From NCBI RefSeq assembly GCF_900100385.1, contig NZ_FNFC01000004.1, forward strand, positions 62,001 to 126,000: a DNA stretch of 64,000 nucleotides. Direction: 5' to 3'. The first letter of the stretch is position 1, and each line of letters starts with the position of its first letter. The notes beneath the pieces are model-generated. The model made no database searches. It saw nothing but the letters and a program-made list of their open reading frames with translations, and was not told the origin of the DNA. Below are positions 1 through 8,068 of this stretch, piece by piece. The translations under genes were made by a program, and so were the position numbers. Source of the DNA: Halovenus aranensis (GTDB lineage Archaea; Halobacteriota; Halobacteria; Halobacteriales; Haloarculaceae).

Positions 1-1
1 G

Positions 2-532
2 TTGCCCCACGTCACCGAAGAACTCTACCAGCGCCTCTACGACCCCGAGGAGTCGCTGCACCGCCAGGCTTGGCCCGAGCCGGCCGGCTACGACGCCGAC
101 CTCGCGGCCGGCGAGACGGCCATGGAGGTTATCGGTGCGCTGCGACGGTACAAGACAGAAGAGGGACTTCCGCTGAACGAGCGCCTCGAAGCCGTTGACA
201 TATACGGCCACGTCGGCGGGTTTAGCGACGCTATCAGCGACGTGATGCACGTTACGCGAATCGAGACGTTCGACGACGAGCCCGAGGTGACGACCGAAAT
301 TAGCGATATCGACCTCGATTACTCGCTCGTCGGTCCTGAGTTCGGTTCCGATGTGGGGGCAATCGACGACGCCATCGAGTCTGGCGAGTTCGAGGTGAGC
401 GGCGACACGCTCTATCTTGCCGACGGCCAGTTCGAACTCGACGACGAGATGTTCGAGATAGAGAAGTCCCGGACGTATTCGGGCGAGGGACAGATGATAG
501 AGACTGAGCGGGCGGTCGTCATCGTGCGATAG
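2..532 (+). CDS. valS: Valyl-tRNA synthetase, C-terminal part (partial)
   Basis: Charges tRNA-Val with valine in the cytoplasm. Only the last 176 or so residues are present because the window opens inside the gene. The segment starts in the end of the class I anticodon-binding domain (MPHVTEELY, followed by a helix with RRYKTEEGLPLNE) and runs into an acidic C-terminal extension of the kind found in archaeal ValRS. The first in-frame TTG here is an internal codon, not a start. The reading frame closes with TAG. The HIGH and KMSKS motifs and the editing domain lie upstream of the window. IleRS or LeuRS tails are possible alternatives, but the local wording is most like ValRS. Confidence 0.85.
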   Translation: MPHVTEELYQRLYDPEESLHRQAWPEPAGYDADLAAGETAMEVIGALRRYKTEEGLPLNERLEAVDIYGHVGGFSDAISDVMHVTRIETFDDEPEVTTEISDIDLDYSLVGPEFGSDVGAIDDAIESGEFEVSGDTLYLADGQFELDDEMFEIEKSRTYSGEGQMIETERAVVIVR

Positions 533-597
533 GCTCGGCCGCAAGTTCTGTCGCCGTGGGTACATTTTTTACCTGATGTCCGGTAGTACGTATCACG

Positions 598-1566
598 ATG
601 GTCACCGTCGAGACGAGTGCACGCCTGCACGTCGGCTTTCAGAATCTCTCACTGGCACACGACCGGCTCTACGGCGGCATCGGCCTCGGACTCGACGAGC
701 CACACATCAGTATCGAGGTGTCACAGGCCGAGCACCTCGACTATGATGACGACTGCGTCCAGGGCTACGCTGAGACTGCCCTCGACGTGCTCGACGTCCC
801 CGGCGCTCGGCTCACTGTCGACGAGCGATACGACCGACACGTCGGCCTCGGCAGCGGAACACAGCTTGCGCTGGCCTGTCTGGTCGGCATTGCGAAAGCG
901 TATGGGAAATCTGTCGACCCGCGAGAGGCGGCCCCGGAGATGGGACGGGGCGGTCGTAGCGGCGTCGGGGTCGCAACGTTCGAGACCGGCGGCTTCGTCG
1001 TGGACGCGGGTCACCCGACAGAGCGGTTCACCACCAGCCCGCCGGCCCCCGGCAACTGGGAGGTCCCGGCCCCTATCGTCGCGACACCACTCCCAGAAGA
1101 CTGGCGGTTCGTCGTCGTGACGCCGGCGGCCGAGTCTGGACAGAGCGGGTCGAACGAGGACGCGAGCATGCAGTCGGCCGTCGACGGCGCGAACCCGACT
1201 GTTGCAGACGACATCGCGGCCGTTCTCACGCGCGAGTTGCTACCCGCCATCGCCGAAGGAAACATCGAGGCGTTCGGTGACGCGGTCGAGCGTATCGGTC
1301 GCCTCAACGGAACCTGGTACGCCGACGAGCAGGGTGGCGTCTACCGACCACCTGCCGGCGACGTCATCGAACGACTCTCACAGAGTGAGGGGGTTTTCGG
1401 GACCGGACAGTCATCTTGGGGGCCGACCGTTTACGGGGTCACCGACGTCGCCAGGGCTACGCAGGCAAGAGAGGCAGCGACGGCCGCACTCGGGGGACAA
1501 GTCCCGGACGGCACCGTCAGAGTTGTCGAACCGAGCGCTTCGGGCTACTCGCTCACTCGCGAGTAA
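598..1566 (+). CDS. GHMP-fold protein of the beta-RFAP synthase family
   Basis: 322 residues. In methanogens this family joins p-hydroxybenzoate or pABA to PRPP with decarboxylation, the first committed step of the methanopterin arm. Visible family marks are the N-terminal SARLHVGF, the YGGIGLGLDEP segment and the GHMP-type loop HVGLGSGTQLALA near residue 80. A Gly-rich GRGGRSGVGVATFETGG follows, and a late FGTGQSSWGPTVYG motif near the C-terminus is typical of the family. An AT-rich element (tacatttttta) lies about 30 nt before the ATG, consistent with its own leaderless promoter. Haloarchaea do not make methane, so the actual product could be a folate- or pterin-type cofactor intermediate. 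That role is inference. Confidence 0.8.
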   Translation: MVTVETSARLHVGFQNLSLAHDRLYGGIGLGLDEPHISIEVSQAEHLDYDDDCVQGYAETALDVLDVPGARLTVDERYDRHVGLGSGTQLALACLVGIAKAYGKSVDPREAAPEMGRGGRSGVGVATFETGGFVVDAGHPTERFTTSPPAPGNWEVPAPIVATPLPEDWRFVVVTPAAESGQSGSNEDASMQSAVDGANPTVADDIAAVLTRELLPAIAEGNIEAFGDAVERIGRLNGTWYADEQGGVYRPPAGDVIERLSQSEGVFGTGQSSWGPTVYGVTDVARATQAREAATAALGGQVPDGTVRVVEPSASGYSLTRE

Positions 1567-1592
1567 CTACACCTACAACGCCGCCCGGAGCG

Positions 1593-1973
1593 CTACCGGC
1601 CGGTCAACTCGTCGAGGCGCTCGAAATAGGTCTGGCGAGGGACCTGATAGAGGTCGCGGTAAGACACCTCTCCCCGAGAGAACTCATCTGCGAGGTCCAT
1701 CGCACCCGCTGTGGCGGCTCCCTGGGATTCGAATGCCCGTTCGTCGAGGTTGACCTCGGGTTCCAGGTAGAGTGTGATATACCAGGGGTCCTCTGGGTCG
1801 GGAACATCGCGCCCGGGACGGCGGCCGCGCCGGCCTTTTGTCACGTAAATAGTTGGGAGACATTCGGGTGGGAACTCCTGGCTGTCGAACACGTCAGGCC
1901 GGTACGCGAGCACCGCCTTGGTCGACTCCAGACTCCAGACCTCCCAAGCATCGTCGAGTCCCTCGAATTCCAT
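1593..1973 (-). CDS. Conserved haloarchaeal hypothetical protein (about 126 aa)
   Basis: I do not recognise a characterised function. The longest reading frame begins at 2060, but the first 29 residues do not look coding. I chose the ATG at 1973, which opens with MEFEGLDDAWEVW. A TATA-like element sits about 25 nt before this ATG on the minus strand, as expected for a leaderless gene. The protein is soluble and acidic, has no membrane segment or cysteine cluster, and carries a GRRGRRPGRDVPDPEDPW linker with a beta-rich stretch WYITLYLEPEVN. It converges on the beta-RFAP-synthase-like gene, whose stop is 26 nt away. Confidence 0.6.
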   Translation of the reverse strand: MEFEGLDDAWEVWSLESTKAVLAYRPDVFDSQEFPPECLPTIYVTKGRRGRRPGRDVPDPEDPWYITLYLEPEVNLDERAFESQGAATAGAMDLADEFSRGEVSYRDLYQVPRQTYFERLDELTGR

Positions 1974-1994
1974 AGCTTCAGTTTGCTGTCCAGA

Positions 1995-2002
1995 AATATA
2001 AA
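1995..2002 (-). promoter_or_regulatory. TATA box for the 1593-1973 gene
   Basis: On the minus strand the element reads TTTATATT and is centred about 25 nt before the chosen ATG at 1973. It would lie inside the gene if the longer start at 2060 were used, so it also helps decide the start. Confidence 0.5.
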
Positions 2003-2158
2003 CGACAGTGTTCGGCCTTCGTTGGCCGTTTTCACCGCGCCACGTATAAATCCCTGTCACGTGATGTACGATATCCGAACGGTTCTGTCGCCCTCGTGGT
2101 GGTATTGTAGCGTTTTGTGTGGCGATCTATCGGGTAGGGTAACCCAATCACAGTGAGA

Positions 2159-2165
2159 TTTATAT
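2159..2165 (+). promoter_or_regulatory. Probable TATA box of the prkA-prkA2-yeaH-spoVR operon
   Basis: TTTATAT is the clearest archaeal TATA-like element upstream of prkA on the plus strand. A start point about 25-28 nt downstream, near 2187-2191, would leave a 5' leader of roughly 140 nt before the prkA ATG. The prkA start itself has a Shine-Dalgarno-like GGAG 6 nt upstream (2321-2324), which agrees with leadered translation. Confidence 0.5.
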
Positions 2166-2330
2166 GTGAGTAGAAGTACTATACTAAAAGGATGCGGAAC
2201 AGATCGACAATCGAAGGTCCCCCCCGTCCTGACGGAACCGGTCCAGAACTGACGGCAAGTCGGCACCGAGACAGACCACACGCGACGGTCGCGCCCACGA
2301 GAGGCTGCCACCAGACCAACGGAGATAACA

Positions 2331-4403
2331 ATGAGTGAACACGAACGCACCCTGGAATCGCTGAGCGAGGAGTACAAAGACACGATACCGAGTGACCTGC
2401 GCAAGCCGCGGTCGTTCGACTGGTACCTCGCCGAACTCTACGACGAGCCACGCATCGCCCGCGGAGCACACCAGCGCGTCGCCGACATGTTCGACTACTA
2501 CGGAACGACATACGACGAAGACCAGGGCGTCGTCGAGTACCAGCTCGCCTCAGAAGACCCGCTGAACGAGGGTGAAAACACCTTCTACGGTCGAATCATT
2601 CACGAGGCAATCCACGAGTTCGTGAACAAGGTCAAATCTGGGGCTCGGGGGCTCGGCCCGGAGCGACGTATCCTCCTGTTACTCGGGCCGGTCGGCTCGG
2701 GAAAATCGGCCTTCGACTCCCAGGTGCGGCAATACTTCGAGGACTACACCACGCGAGACGAGGGGCGGATGTACACGTTCCGGTGGACGAATCTCTGTAG
2801 CGTTATCCCAGACCAGGACCCCGCTGACGATGTTGTCCGCTCGCCGATGAATCAGGACCCTATCGTGTTGCTCCCCCAAGAACAGCGCGAACAGGTCATC
2901 GACGACATCAACGAGCGGCTGGACGCGCCCTACACTATCGAAAACGAGCAGTCCCTCGACCCGGCGAGCGAGTTCTACATGGACCGCCTGCTCGCACACT
3001 ACGACGACGACCTCCAGGCGGTTCTCGAAAACCACGTCGAGGTGGTCCGGCTGCTCGCCGACGAGAACAAGCGACAGGCGATCGAGACCTTCGAGCCAAA
3101 AGACAAGAAAAACCAAGACGAGACGGAGCTCACGGGCGATGTCAACTACTCGAAAATCGCCGTCTACGGTGAGTCTGACCCGCGTGCCTTCGATTACTCC
3201 GGAGCGTTCTGTAACTCCAATCGGGGCATCTTCTCTGGTGAGGAACTGCTGAAACTCCAGCGGGAGTTCCTCTATGACTTCCTGCACGCGACCCAGGAGA
3301 AGACGATAAAGCCAAAGAACAACCCCAGAATCGACATCGACCAGGTCATCGTTGGCCGGACGAACATGCCCGAGTACCGGGACAAGAAAGGCGACGAGAA
3401 GATGGAGGCGTTCAACGACCGGACCAAGCGCATCGACTTCCCGTACGTCCTCTCCTACGAGGACGAAGCGCACATCTACCGGAAGATGCTCCAGAACGCG
3501 GACCTCCCTGATATCGGTGTCGAGCCACACACCCTGGAGATGGCGGGTCTGTTCGGCGTCTTGACCCGTATCGAAGAGCCGGACGCCGGTGGTATCGACC
3601 TACTACAGAAAGCCAAGGCATACAACGGTGAAATCGACGAGACCGAAGATATCGACGTGAAGAAACTCCGGGAGGAGGCCGCCGAGAAAGTCGAAATCGG
3701 CGAGGGGATGGACGGAGTCTCGCCACGGTTTATCGGCGACGAAATCGCCGAGGCCATCATGGACTCGATGCACCGGTCGCGGTCGTTCCTCTCGCCGCTG
3801 ACGACATTCAACCATCTGGAAGGAAACCTCGAAAACCACGGCTCAATCTCGTCGGACATGTTCGAGACGTATTACCGTTATCTCGAACTCGTCCGCGAGG
3901 AGTACAAAGAGCGGGCAATCGAAGACGTTCGCCACGCGCTGGCCTACGATGTCGACGAGATTCAGCGCCAGGGCGAGAAGTACATGGACCACGTTATGGC
4001 GTACATCGACGACGATACCGTCGAAGACGAGATAACGGGCCGTGAACAGGAGCCAGACGAGCAGTTCCTGCGCAGCGTCGAAGAGAAACTCAACCTGCCA
4101 GAGGACCGCAAAGACGACTTTCGGCAGGAAGTGGCAAACTGGGTGTCCCGGCGGGCACGCGAGGGGGTGTCCTTCGAGCCACAGGACAACGACAGGCTGC
4201 GGCGGGCACTCGAACGCAAGCTCTGGGAAGACAAGAAACACAACATCAACTTCTCGGCGCTGGTCACCAGCGGCGACATGGACGACGACGAGCGCAACGA
4301 GTGGATAGACGCGCTCATCGAGCAGGGGTACTCCGAAGAGGGTGCCAAAGAGGTGCTCGAATTCGCCGGCGCCGAGGTGGCAAAGAGCGAAATGGAGGAA
4401 TAA
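2331..4403 (+). CDS. prkA: PrkA-family AAA+ protein 1
   Basis: 690 residues. PrkA/YeaG proteins combine an AAA+ ATPase core with a C-terminal region once likened to protein kinases; both serine-kinase and Lon-like protease activities have been proposed in bacteria. Walker A is GPVGSGKS at residues 119-126. The family stretch around FDYSGAFCNSNRG and the following LHATQE segment are present, then NPRIDIDQVIVGRTNMPEYR, matching the sensor region of PrkA. No signal peptide or membrane segment is seen, so it is cytoplasmic. It is first in a tight plus-strand operon, 19 nt before prkA2. A GGAG Shine-Dalgarno sits 6 nt before the ATG. The family is certain; the activity is not. Confidence 0.9.
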   Translation: MSEHERTLESLSEEYKDTIPSDLRKPRSFDWYLAELYDEPRIARGAHQRVADMFDYYGTTYDEDQGVVEYQLASEDPLNEGENTFYGRIIHEAIHEFVNKVKSGARGLGPERRILLLLGPVGSGKSAFDSQVRQYFEDYTTRDEGRMYTFRWTNLCSVIPDQDPADDVVRSPMNQDPIVLLPQEQREQVIDDINERLDAPYTIENEQSLDPASEFYMDRLLAHYDDDLQAVLENHVEVVRLLADENKRQAIETFEPKDKKNQDETELTGDVNYSKIAVYGESDPRAFDYSGAFCNSNRGIFSGEELLKLQREFLYDFLHATQEKTIKPKNNPRIDIDQVIVGRTNMPEYRDKKGDEKMEAFNDRTKRIDFPYVLSYEDEAHIYRKMLQNADLPDIGVEPHTLEMAGLFGVLTRIEEPDAGGIDLLQKAKAYNGEIDETEDIDVKKLREEAAEKVEIGEGMDGVSPRFIGDEIAEAIMDSMHRSRSFLSPLTTFNHLEGNLENHGSISSDMFETYYRYLELVREEYKERAIEDVRHALAYDVDEIQRQGEKYMDHVMAYIDDDTVEDEITGREQEPDEQFLRSVEEKLNLPEDRKDDFRQEVANWVSRRAREGVSFEPQDNDRLRRALERKLWEDKKHNINFSALVTSGDMDDDERNEWIDALIEQGYSEEGAKEVLEFAGAEVAKSEMEE

Positions 4404-4422
4404 CTGATGAACGGAAAGGCCA

Positions 4423-6705
4423 ATGAGCGGTAACGACTACATCGAAGCCGCAGACAGGACGCTCGATGCGACCTACGAGGAGCCGATGAGCCTCGAAGAG
4501 TACGTCGAAACGCTGCTGACAGCGCCACACCGCGGCGCTCACGCGCCCAAGTATCTGCTCGCGGCCATCGAGTCTGCCGGTACGCGAACCGTTATCGAAG
4601 AGGGCGATGAAAAGGAGCGGTATCGCTTCTTCGACGACCCCTGGAACGACGGCGAACACGCAATCTTGGGCAATACAGAGGTACTCAACCGCTTTGTCGA
4701 CGACCTCCGCTCGATTGCGGCAGGCCGCGGCAAAGAAGAGAAAATCCTCTGGCTCGACGGCCCGACCGCGACGGGAAAATCTGAGCTCAAGCGCTGTCTG
4801 GTCAACGGCCTCCGGGAGTTCTCGAAGACAGAAGAGGGACGACGATACACAATGGAGTGGAACGTCGCGGGTCTCGACAGTTCCCCCGGGCTGACCTACA
4901 GCGACGAGGGGACGATGGGCGACGAGGACGACTGGTACGAGAGTCCGGTCCAGTCTCACCCCCTGACGGTGTTCCCGGAAGACGTACGCCAGGAACTGGT
5001 GATGGAGTTGAACGAGCGACTCGACGACCACATCCCGGTCCGGGTCGACGGTGAAATCGACCCATTCTGCCGAGAGGCATACGACTACCTCGAAGAGCAG
5101 TACCGACGAGAGGGAGTCGAGGACCTCTTTTCGGCCGCGACGGACCGCCAGCACCTACGCATCAAGAACTTCGTGGTCGACGTCGGCAGGGGAATCGGTA
5201 TCCTGCACTCCGAGGACGAAGGAACGCCCAAAGAGCGACTGGTCGGCTCGTGGATGCACGGAATGTTGCGCGAACTCGATTCGCGCGGTCGCAAGAACCC
5301 GCAGGCGTTCTCCTACGACGGCGTCCTCTCACAGGGGAACGGCCTGCTGACAATCGTCGAAGACGCCTCCCAGCACGCCGACCTGCTCCAGAAGCTTCTG
5401 AATGTGCCAGACGAGGGCCGGGTCAAGCTCGATAAGGGAATCGGCATGGATATCGACACCCAGCTGGTCATCATCTCGAACCCAGACCTCGAAGGCCAGC
5501 TGAACCAGCACGTCGAACGCGAGGGCCAGGACCCCCTGAAAGCGTTGAAACGGCGGCTCGACCGCCACCGGTTCACGTACCTCACGAACCTCTCGCTGGA
5601 GGCCGAACTGTTGCGCCGGGAGCTGACCGACGAGACGAGCGTCTGGGACGCGAACACCTGGGACCAGCTCGAGGAGTGGATTCGCGCACCGCTTTCCATG
5701 CAGGTTCGCCGCGCCGACAAGACGGTCCGAGAGCGCGAACTGGCACCACACGCACTGAAAGCGGCCGCGATGTACGCCGTCGTCTCACGGCTAGATACGA
5801 CTGACCTGCCCGACGACATCTCCATCGTCGACAAGGCCCTGCTGTTCGACCGCGGCTACCTGCAAGACGGTGACGAGCGCATCGACATCGAGGACGTGGA
5901 GTTCGAAGGGACGAGTGCAAACGGCGAACACGGCATCCCCGTTACGTACACCCGAGATATCATCGCGGACCTGCTCCACGAGGAATCCGACAGATTCCAC
6001 CAGGAGTTCGACGTCGAGTCGGTCATCATGCCCAGAGACGTGTTGAACGCGATGGCCGAGCGGCTCGCCGACGCGCCCGTCTTCTCGACGACAGAGGCCG
6101 CAGAGTTCGAGGAGCGAATCGCGCCTGTCAAGGAGTACACCTTCACCCAGCAAGAGGAGGACGTGCTAAACGCGATGATGCGCGATAAACGCGTCGACGA
6201 GGCGACCGTCGAAGAGTACGTCGGACACGTCTACGCGTGGGCACAGGGCGAGAAACTCGAAAACGACCGCGGCGAGCGCGTCGACCCGGACCCCCTGAAG
6301 ATGAAGGTGTTCGAAATCGAGCACCTGGGGCGGTTCACCGAAAGCGACTACACCGGGAACCAGCCCGACGACGTGGTCGCGGAGTTCAGAACCGAGCAGA
6401 TAATCACCGCGCTCAACCGCCACGCGTGGCGCAATCGCGACGAGGAGTTCCGGGTCTCGGCGGTCAATCCAAAGGAGATACCGGCCATCAAGGCGGTGCT
6501 CGGGAACTACGATTGGGAGGATATCAAGCGGACCTACGAGGACTTCGACCCACACCAGTGGGACAACCCTCCGACCGAAACCCAGACCGAGCGCCTCAAA
6601 GAGGAGACGATACGCAACATGCAGGAACTGTACGACTACAGCGAGGCAACAGCGGAGTTGACCAGCCGGCACGTCATGAGCCAGGTGAGCTACAAATGGA
6701 GCTAA
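4423..6705 (+). CDS. PrkA-family AAA+ protein 2 (divergent paralogue)
   Basis: 760 residues, about 70 longer than its neighbour PrkA1. Walker A is GPTATGKS at residues 113-120. [20 protein letters not shown] stretch aligns with the FDYSGAFCNSNRG region of PrkA1, and [18 protein letters not shown] replaces the LHATQE segment. The C-terminal half is rich in charged helices. It is soluble, with no membrane segment. It starts 19 nt after prkA and ends 16 nt before the yeaH-like start, so co-translation is likely. The paralogues are clearly diverged rather than a recent tandem copy, which suggests two different subunits of one AAA+ assembly (inference). Confidence 0.85.
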   Translation: MSGNDYIEAADRTLDATYEEPMSLEEYVETLLTAPHRGAHAPKYLLAAIESAGTRTVIEEGDEKERYRFFDDPWNDGEHAILGNTEVLNRFVDDLRSIAAGRGKEEKILWLDGPTATGKSELKRCLVNGLREFSKTEEGRRYTMEWNVAGLDSSPGLTYSDEGTMGDEDDWYESPVQSHPLTVFPEDVRQELVMELNERLDDHIPVRVDGEIDPFCREAYDYLEEQYRREGVEDLFSAATDRQHLRIKNFVVDVGRGIGILHSEDEGTPKERLVGSWMHGMLRELDSRGRKNPQAFSYDGVLSQGNGLLTIVEDASQHADLLQKLLNVPDEGRVKLDKGIGMDIDTQLVIISNPDLEGQLNQHVEREGQDPLKALKRRLDRHRFTYLTNLSLEAELLRRELTDETSVWDANTWDQLEEWIRAPLSMQVRRADKTVRERELAPHALKAAAMYAVVSRLDTTDLPDDISIVDKALLFDRGYLQDGDERIDIEDVEFEGTSANGEHGIPVTYTRDIIADLLHEESDRFHQEFDVESVIMPRDVLNAMAERLADAPVFSTTEAAEFEERIAPVKEYTFTQQEEDVLNAMMRDKRVDEATVEEYVGHVYAWAQGEKLENDRGERVDPDPLKMKVFEIEHLGRFTESDYTGNQPDDVVAEFRTEQIITALNRHAWRNRDEEFRVSAVNPKEIPAIKAVLGNYDWEDIKRTYEDFDPHQWDNPPTETQTERLKEETIRNMQELYDYSEATAELTSRHVMSQVSYKWS

Positions 6706-6721
6706 CTGGAGGGTGGTACCG

Positions 6722-8047
6722 ATGGGACTGAAAGACGACCTCGACAGGTACAGAGAGGTGGGCGAACAGCGCCGCCAGGACCTCGAAGAGTTCATTCAAT
6801 ACGGCGACCTCGGCGAGAGTCGCCGCGACGAGGTCCGCATCCCAATCAAGATTATCGACCTTCCTGAGTTCGCCTACGACCAGCGCGAGATGGGCGGCGT
6901 CGGCCAGGGACAAGACGGGACACCAGAGCCAGGTGACCCAGTTGGCGAGCCAGAACCCGGCGACGGCGACGAGGAAGGTGACCCCGGCGAAGAGGGCGGC
7001 GACCACGAGTACTACGAGATGGACCCCGAGGAGTTCGCCGAGGAGCTAGACGAGCAACTCGGACTCGACCTCGACCCAAAGGGCAAGAAAGTAATCGAGG
7101 AAGTCGAAGGCGACTTCACCGATATCACCCGAACCGGTCCGACTGGCACACTTGACTTCGAGCGGCTGTTCAAAGAGGGTCTCAAGCGCAAGCTGGCGAT
7201 GGACTTCGACCGGGATTATGTCCGCGCGGCGCTACAAATCGACGGCTGGGGACCAGCACGCGTCTTCGAGTGGGCGCGGAGCGACGAGAATCTTCCAGTC
7301 TCGCGGGTGTGGATAGAGAACGCGTACGACGAGATTCCTGCTGACGACCGGACGGTCTATGAAAGTCTCGACGAGATGGAAGCGAACGTCGAGCGAACCG
7401 ATACGGCACAGCGGATACGCCGGGAAGGCGTCGATCAGGTTCCGTTCCGTCGCGAAGACGAGCGGTACCGGTACCCCGAAGTCGTCGAGGAGCGCGAACG
7501 CAACGTGGTCGTCGTCAACATCAGAGACGTGTCCGGGAGTATGCGCCAGAAGAAACGCGAACTCGTCGAGCGGACGTTCACCCCGCTTGACTGGTATCTC
7601 CAGGGGAAATACGACAACGCCGAGTTCGTCTATATCGCCCACGACGCCGACGCCTGGGAGGTCGAGCGCGAGGATTTCTTCGGCATCCGCTCGGGCGGCG
7701 GGACCCGCATCTCCAGTGCTTACGAACTGGCGCTGGAGCGACTGGACGAGGAGTATCCGTGGGCAGACTGGAACCGCTACGTCTTCGCCGCGGGCGACTC
7801 CGAAAACTCCTCGAACGATACGGAAAAAAACGTCATCCCGTTGATGGAGCGAATCGACGCCAACCTCCACGCTTACGTCGAAACCCAGCCATCGGGCAAC
7901 GCAATCAACGCGACTCACGCCGAGGAAGTCGAGAACCACTTCGGCGACGACGACAACGTGGCGGTGGCGTACGTGACCCGTCCGGCAGACGTGACCGAGG
8001 GCATCTACGAGATACTGAGCACGGAGGAGTCAGATGACTACGAGTGA
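6722..8047 (+). CDS. YeaH/YhbH (DUF444) VWA-like protein
   Basis: 441 residues. DUF444 proteins carry a von Willebrand A-like fold and travel with prkA and spoVR in bacteria. The MIDAS-type motif is RDVSGSM in the middle of the protein, preceded by the strand [20 protein letters not shown] and the [14 protein letters not shown] segment are also typical. A low-complexity Gly/Pro/Glu-rich linker lies near residues 60-95. I chose the ATG at 6722 rather than an upstream in-frame GTG at 6713, because GGAGG at 6708-6712 is ideally spaced for the ATG. Pairing of AAA+ and VWA proteins resembles MoxR-VWA or RavA-ViaA partnerships, so it is probably the adaptor for the PrkA proteins (inference). Confidence 0.9.
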   Translation: MGLKDDLDRYREVGEQRRQDLEEFIQYGDLGESRRDEVRIPIKIIDLPEFAYDQREMGGVGQGQDGTPEPGDPVGEPEPGDGDEEGDPGEEGGDHEYYEMDPEEFAEELDEQLGLDLDPKGKKVIEEVEGDFTDITRTGPTGTLDFERLFKEGLKRKLAMDFDRDYVRAALQIDGWGPARVFEWARSDENLPVSRVWIENAYDEIPADDRTVYESLDEMEANVERTDTAQRIRREGVDQVPFRREDERYRYPEVVEERERNVVVVNIRDVSGSMRQKKRELVERTFTPLDWYLQGKYDNAEFVYIAHDADAWEVEREDFFGIRSGGGTRISSAYELALERLDEEYPWADWNRYVFAAGDSENSSNDTEKNVIPLMERIDANLHAYVETQPSGNAINATHAEEVENHFGDDDNVAVAYVTRPADVTEGIYEILSTEESDDYE

Positions 8048-8068
8048 CACGACGCGGAGGGACAGCCA

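Larger units (their letters stand above)
1974..2330. other. Intergenic region and 5' leader of the prkA operon
   Basis: This 357-nt stretch separates the small minus-strand gene from prkA. It holds the minus-strand TATA at 1995-2002, an 8-bp palindrome TCACGTGA near 2058-2065, and the plus-strand TATA TTTATAT at 2159-2165. After that TATA there are about 140 nt before the prkA ATG, a long leader for a haloarchaeon. The leader contains a 48-codon open frame from an ATG at 2192 to a TGA at 2336-2338 that overlaps the prkA start. Its third-position GC looks lower than in the genes, so I do not call it a gene. I see no tRNA or known riboswitch. Confidence 0.5.

Noticed and set aside
2192-2338. 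48-codon frame just before prkA as a gene
   Set aside because: Third-position GC is weak for this genome and the product has no recognisable pattern; kept only as a leader observation.
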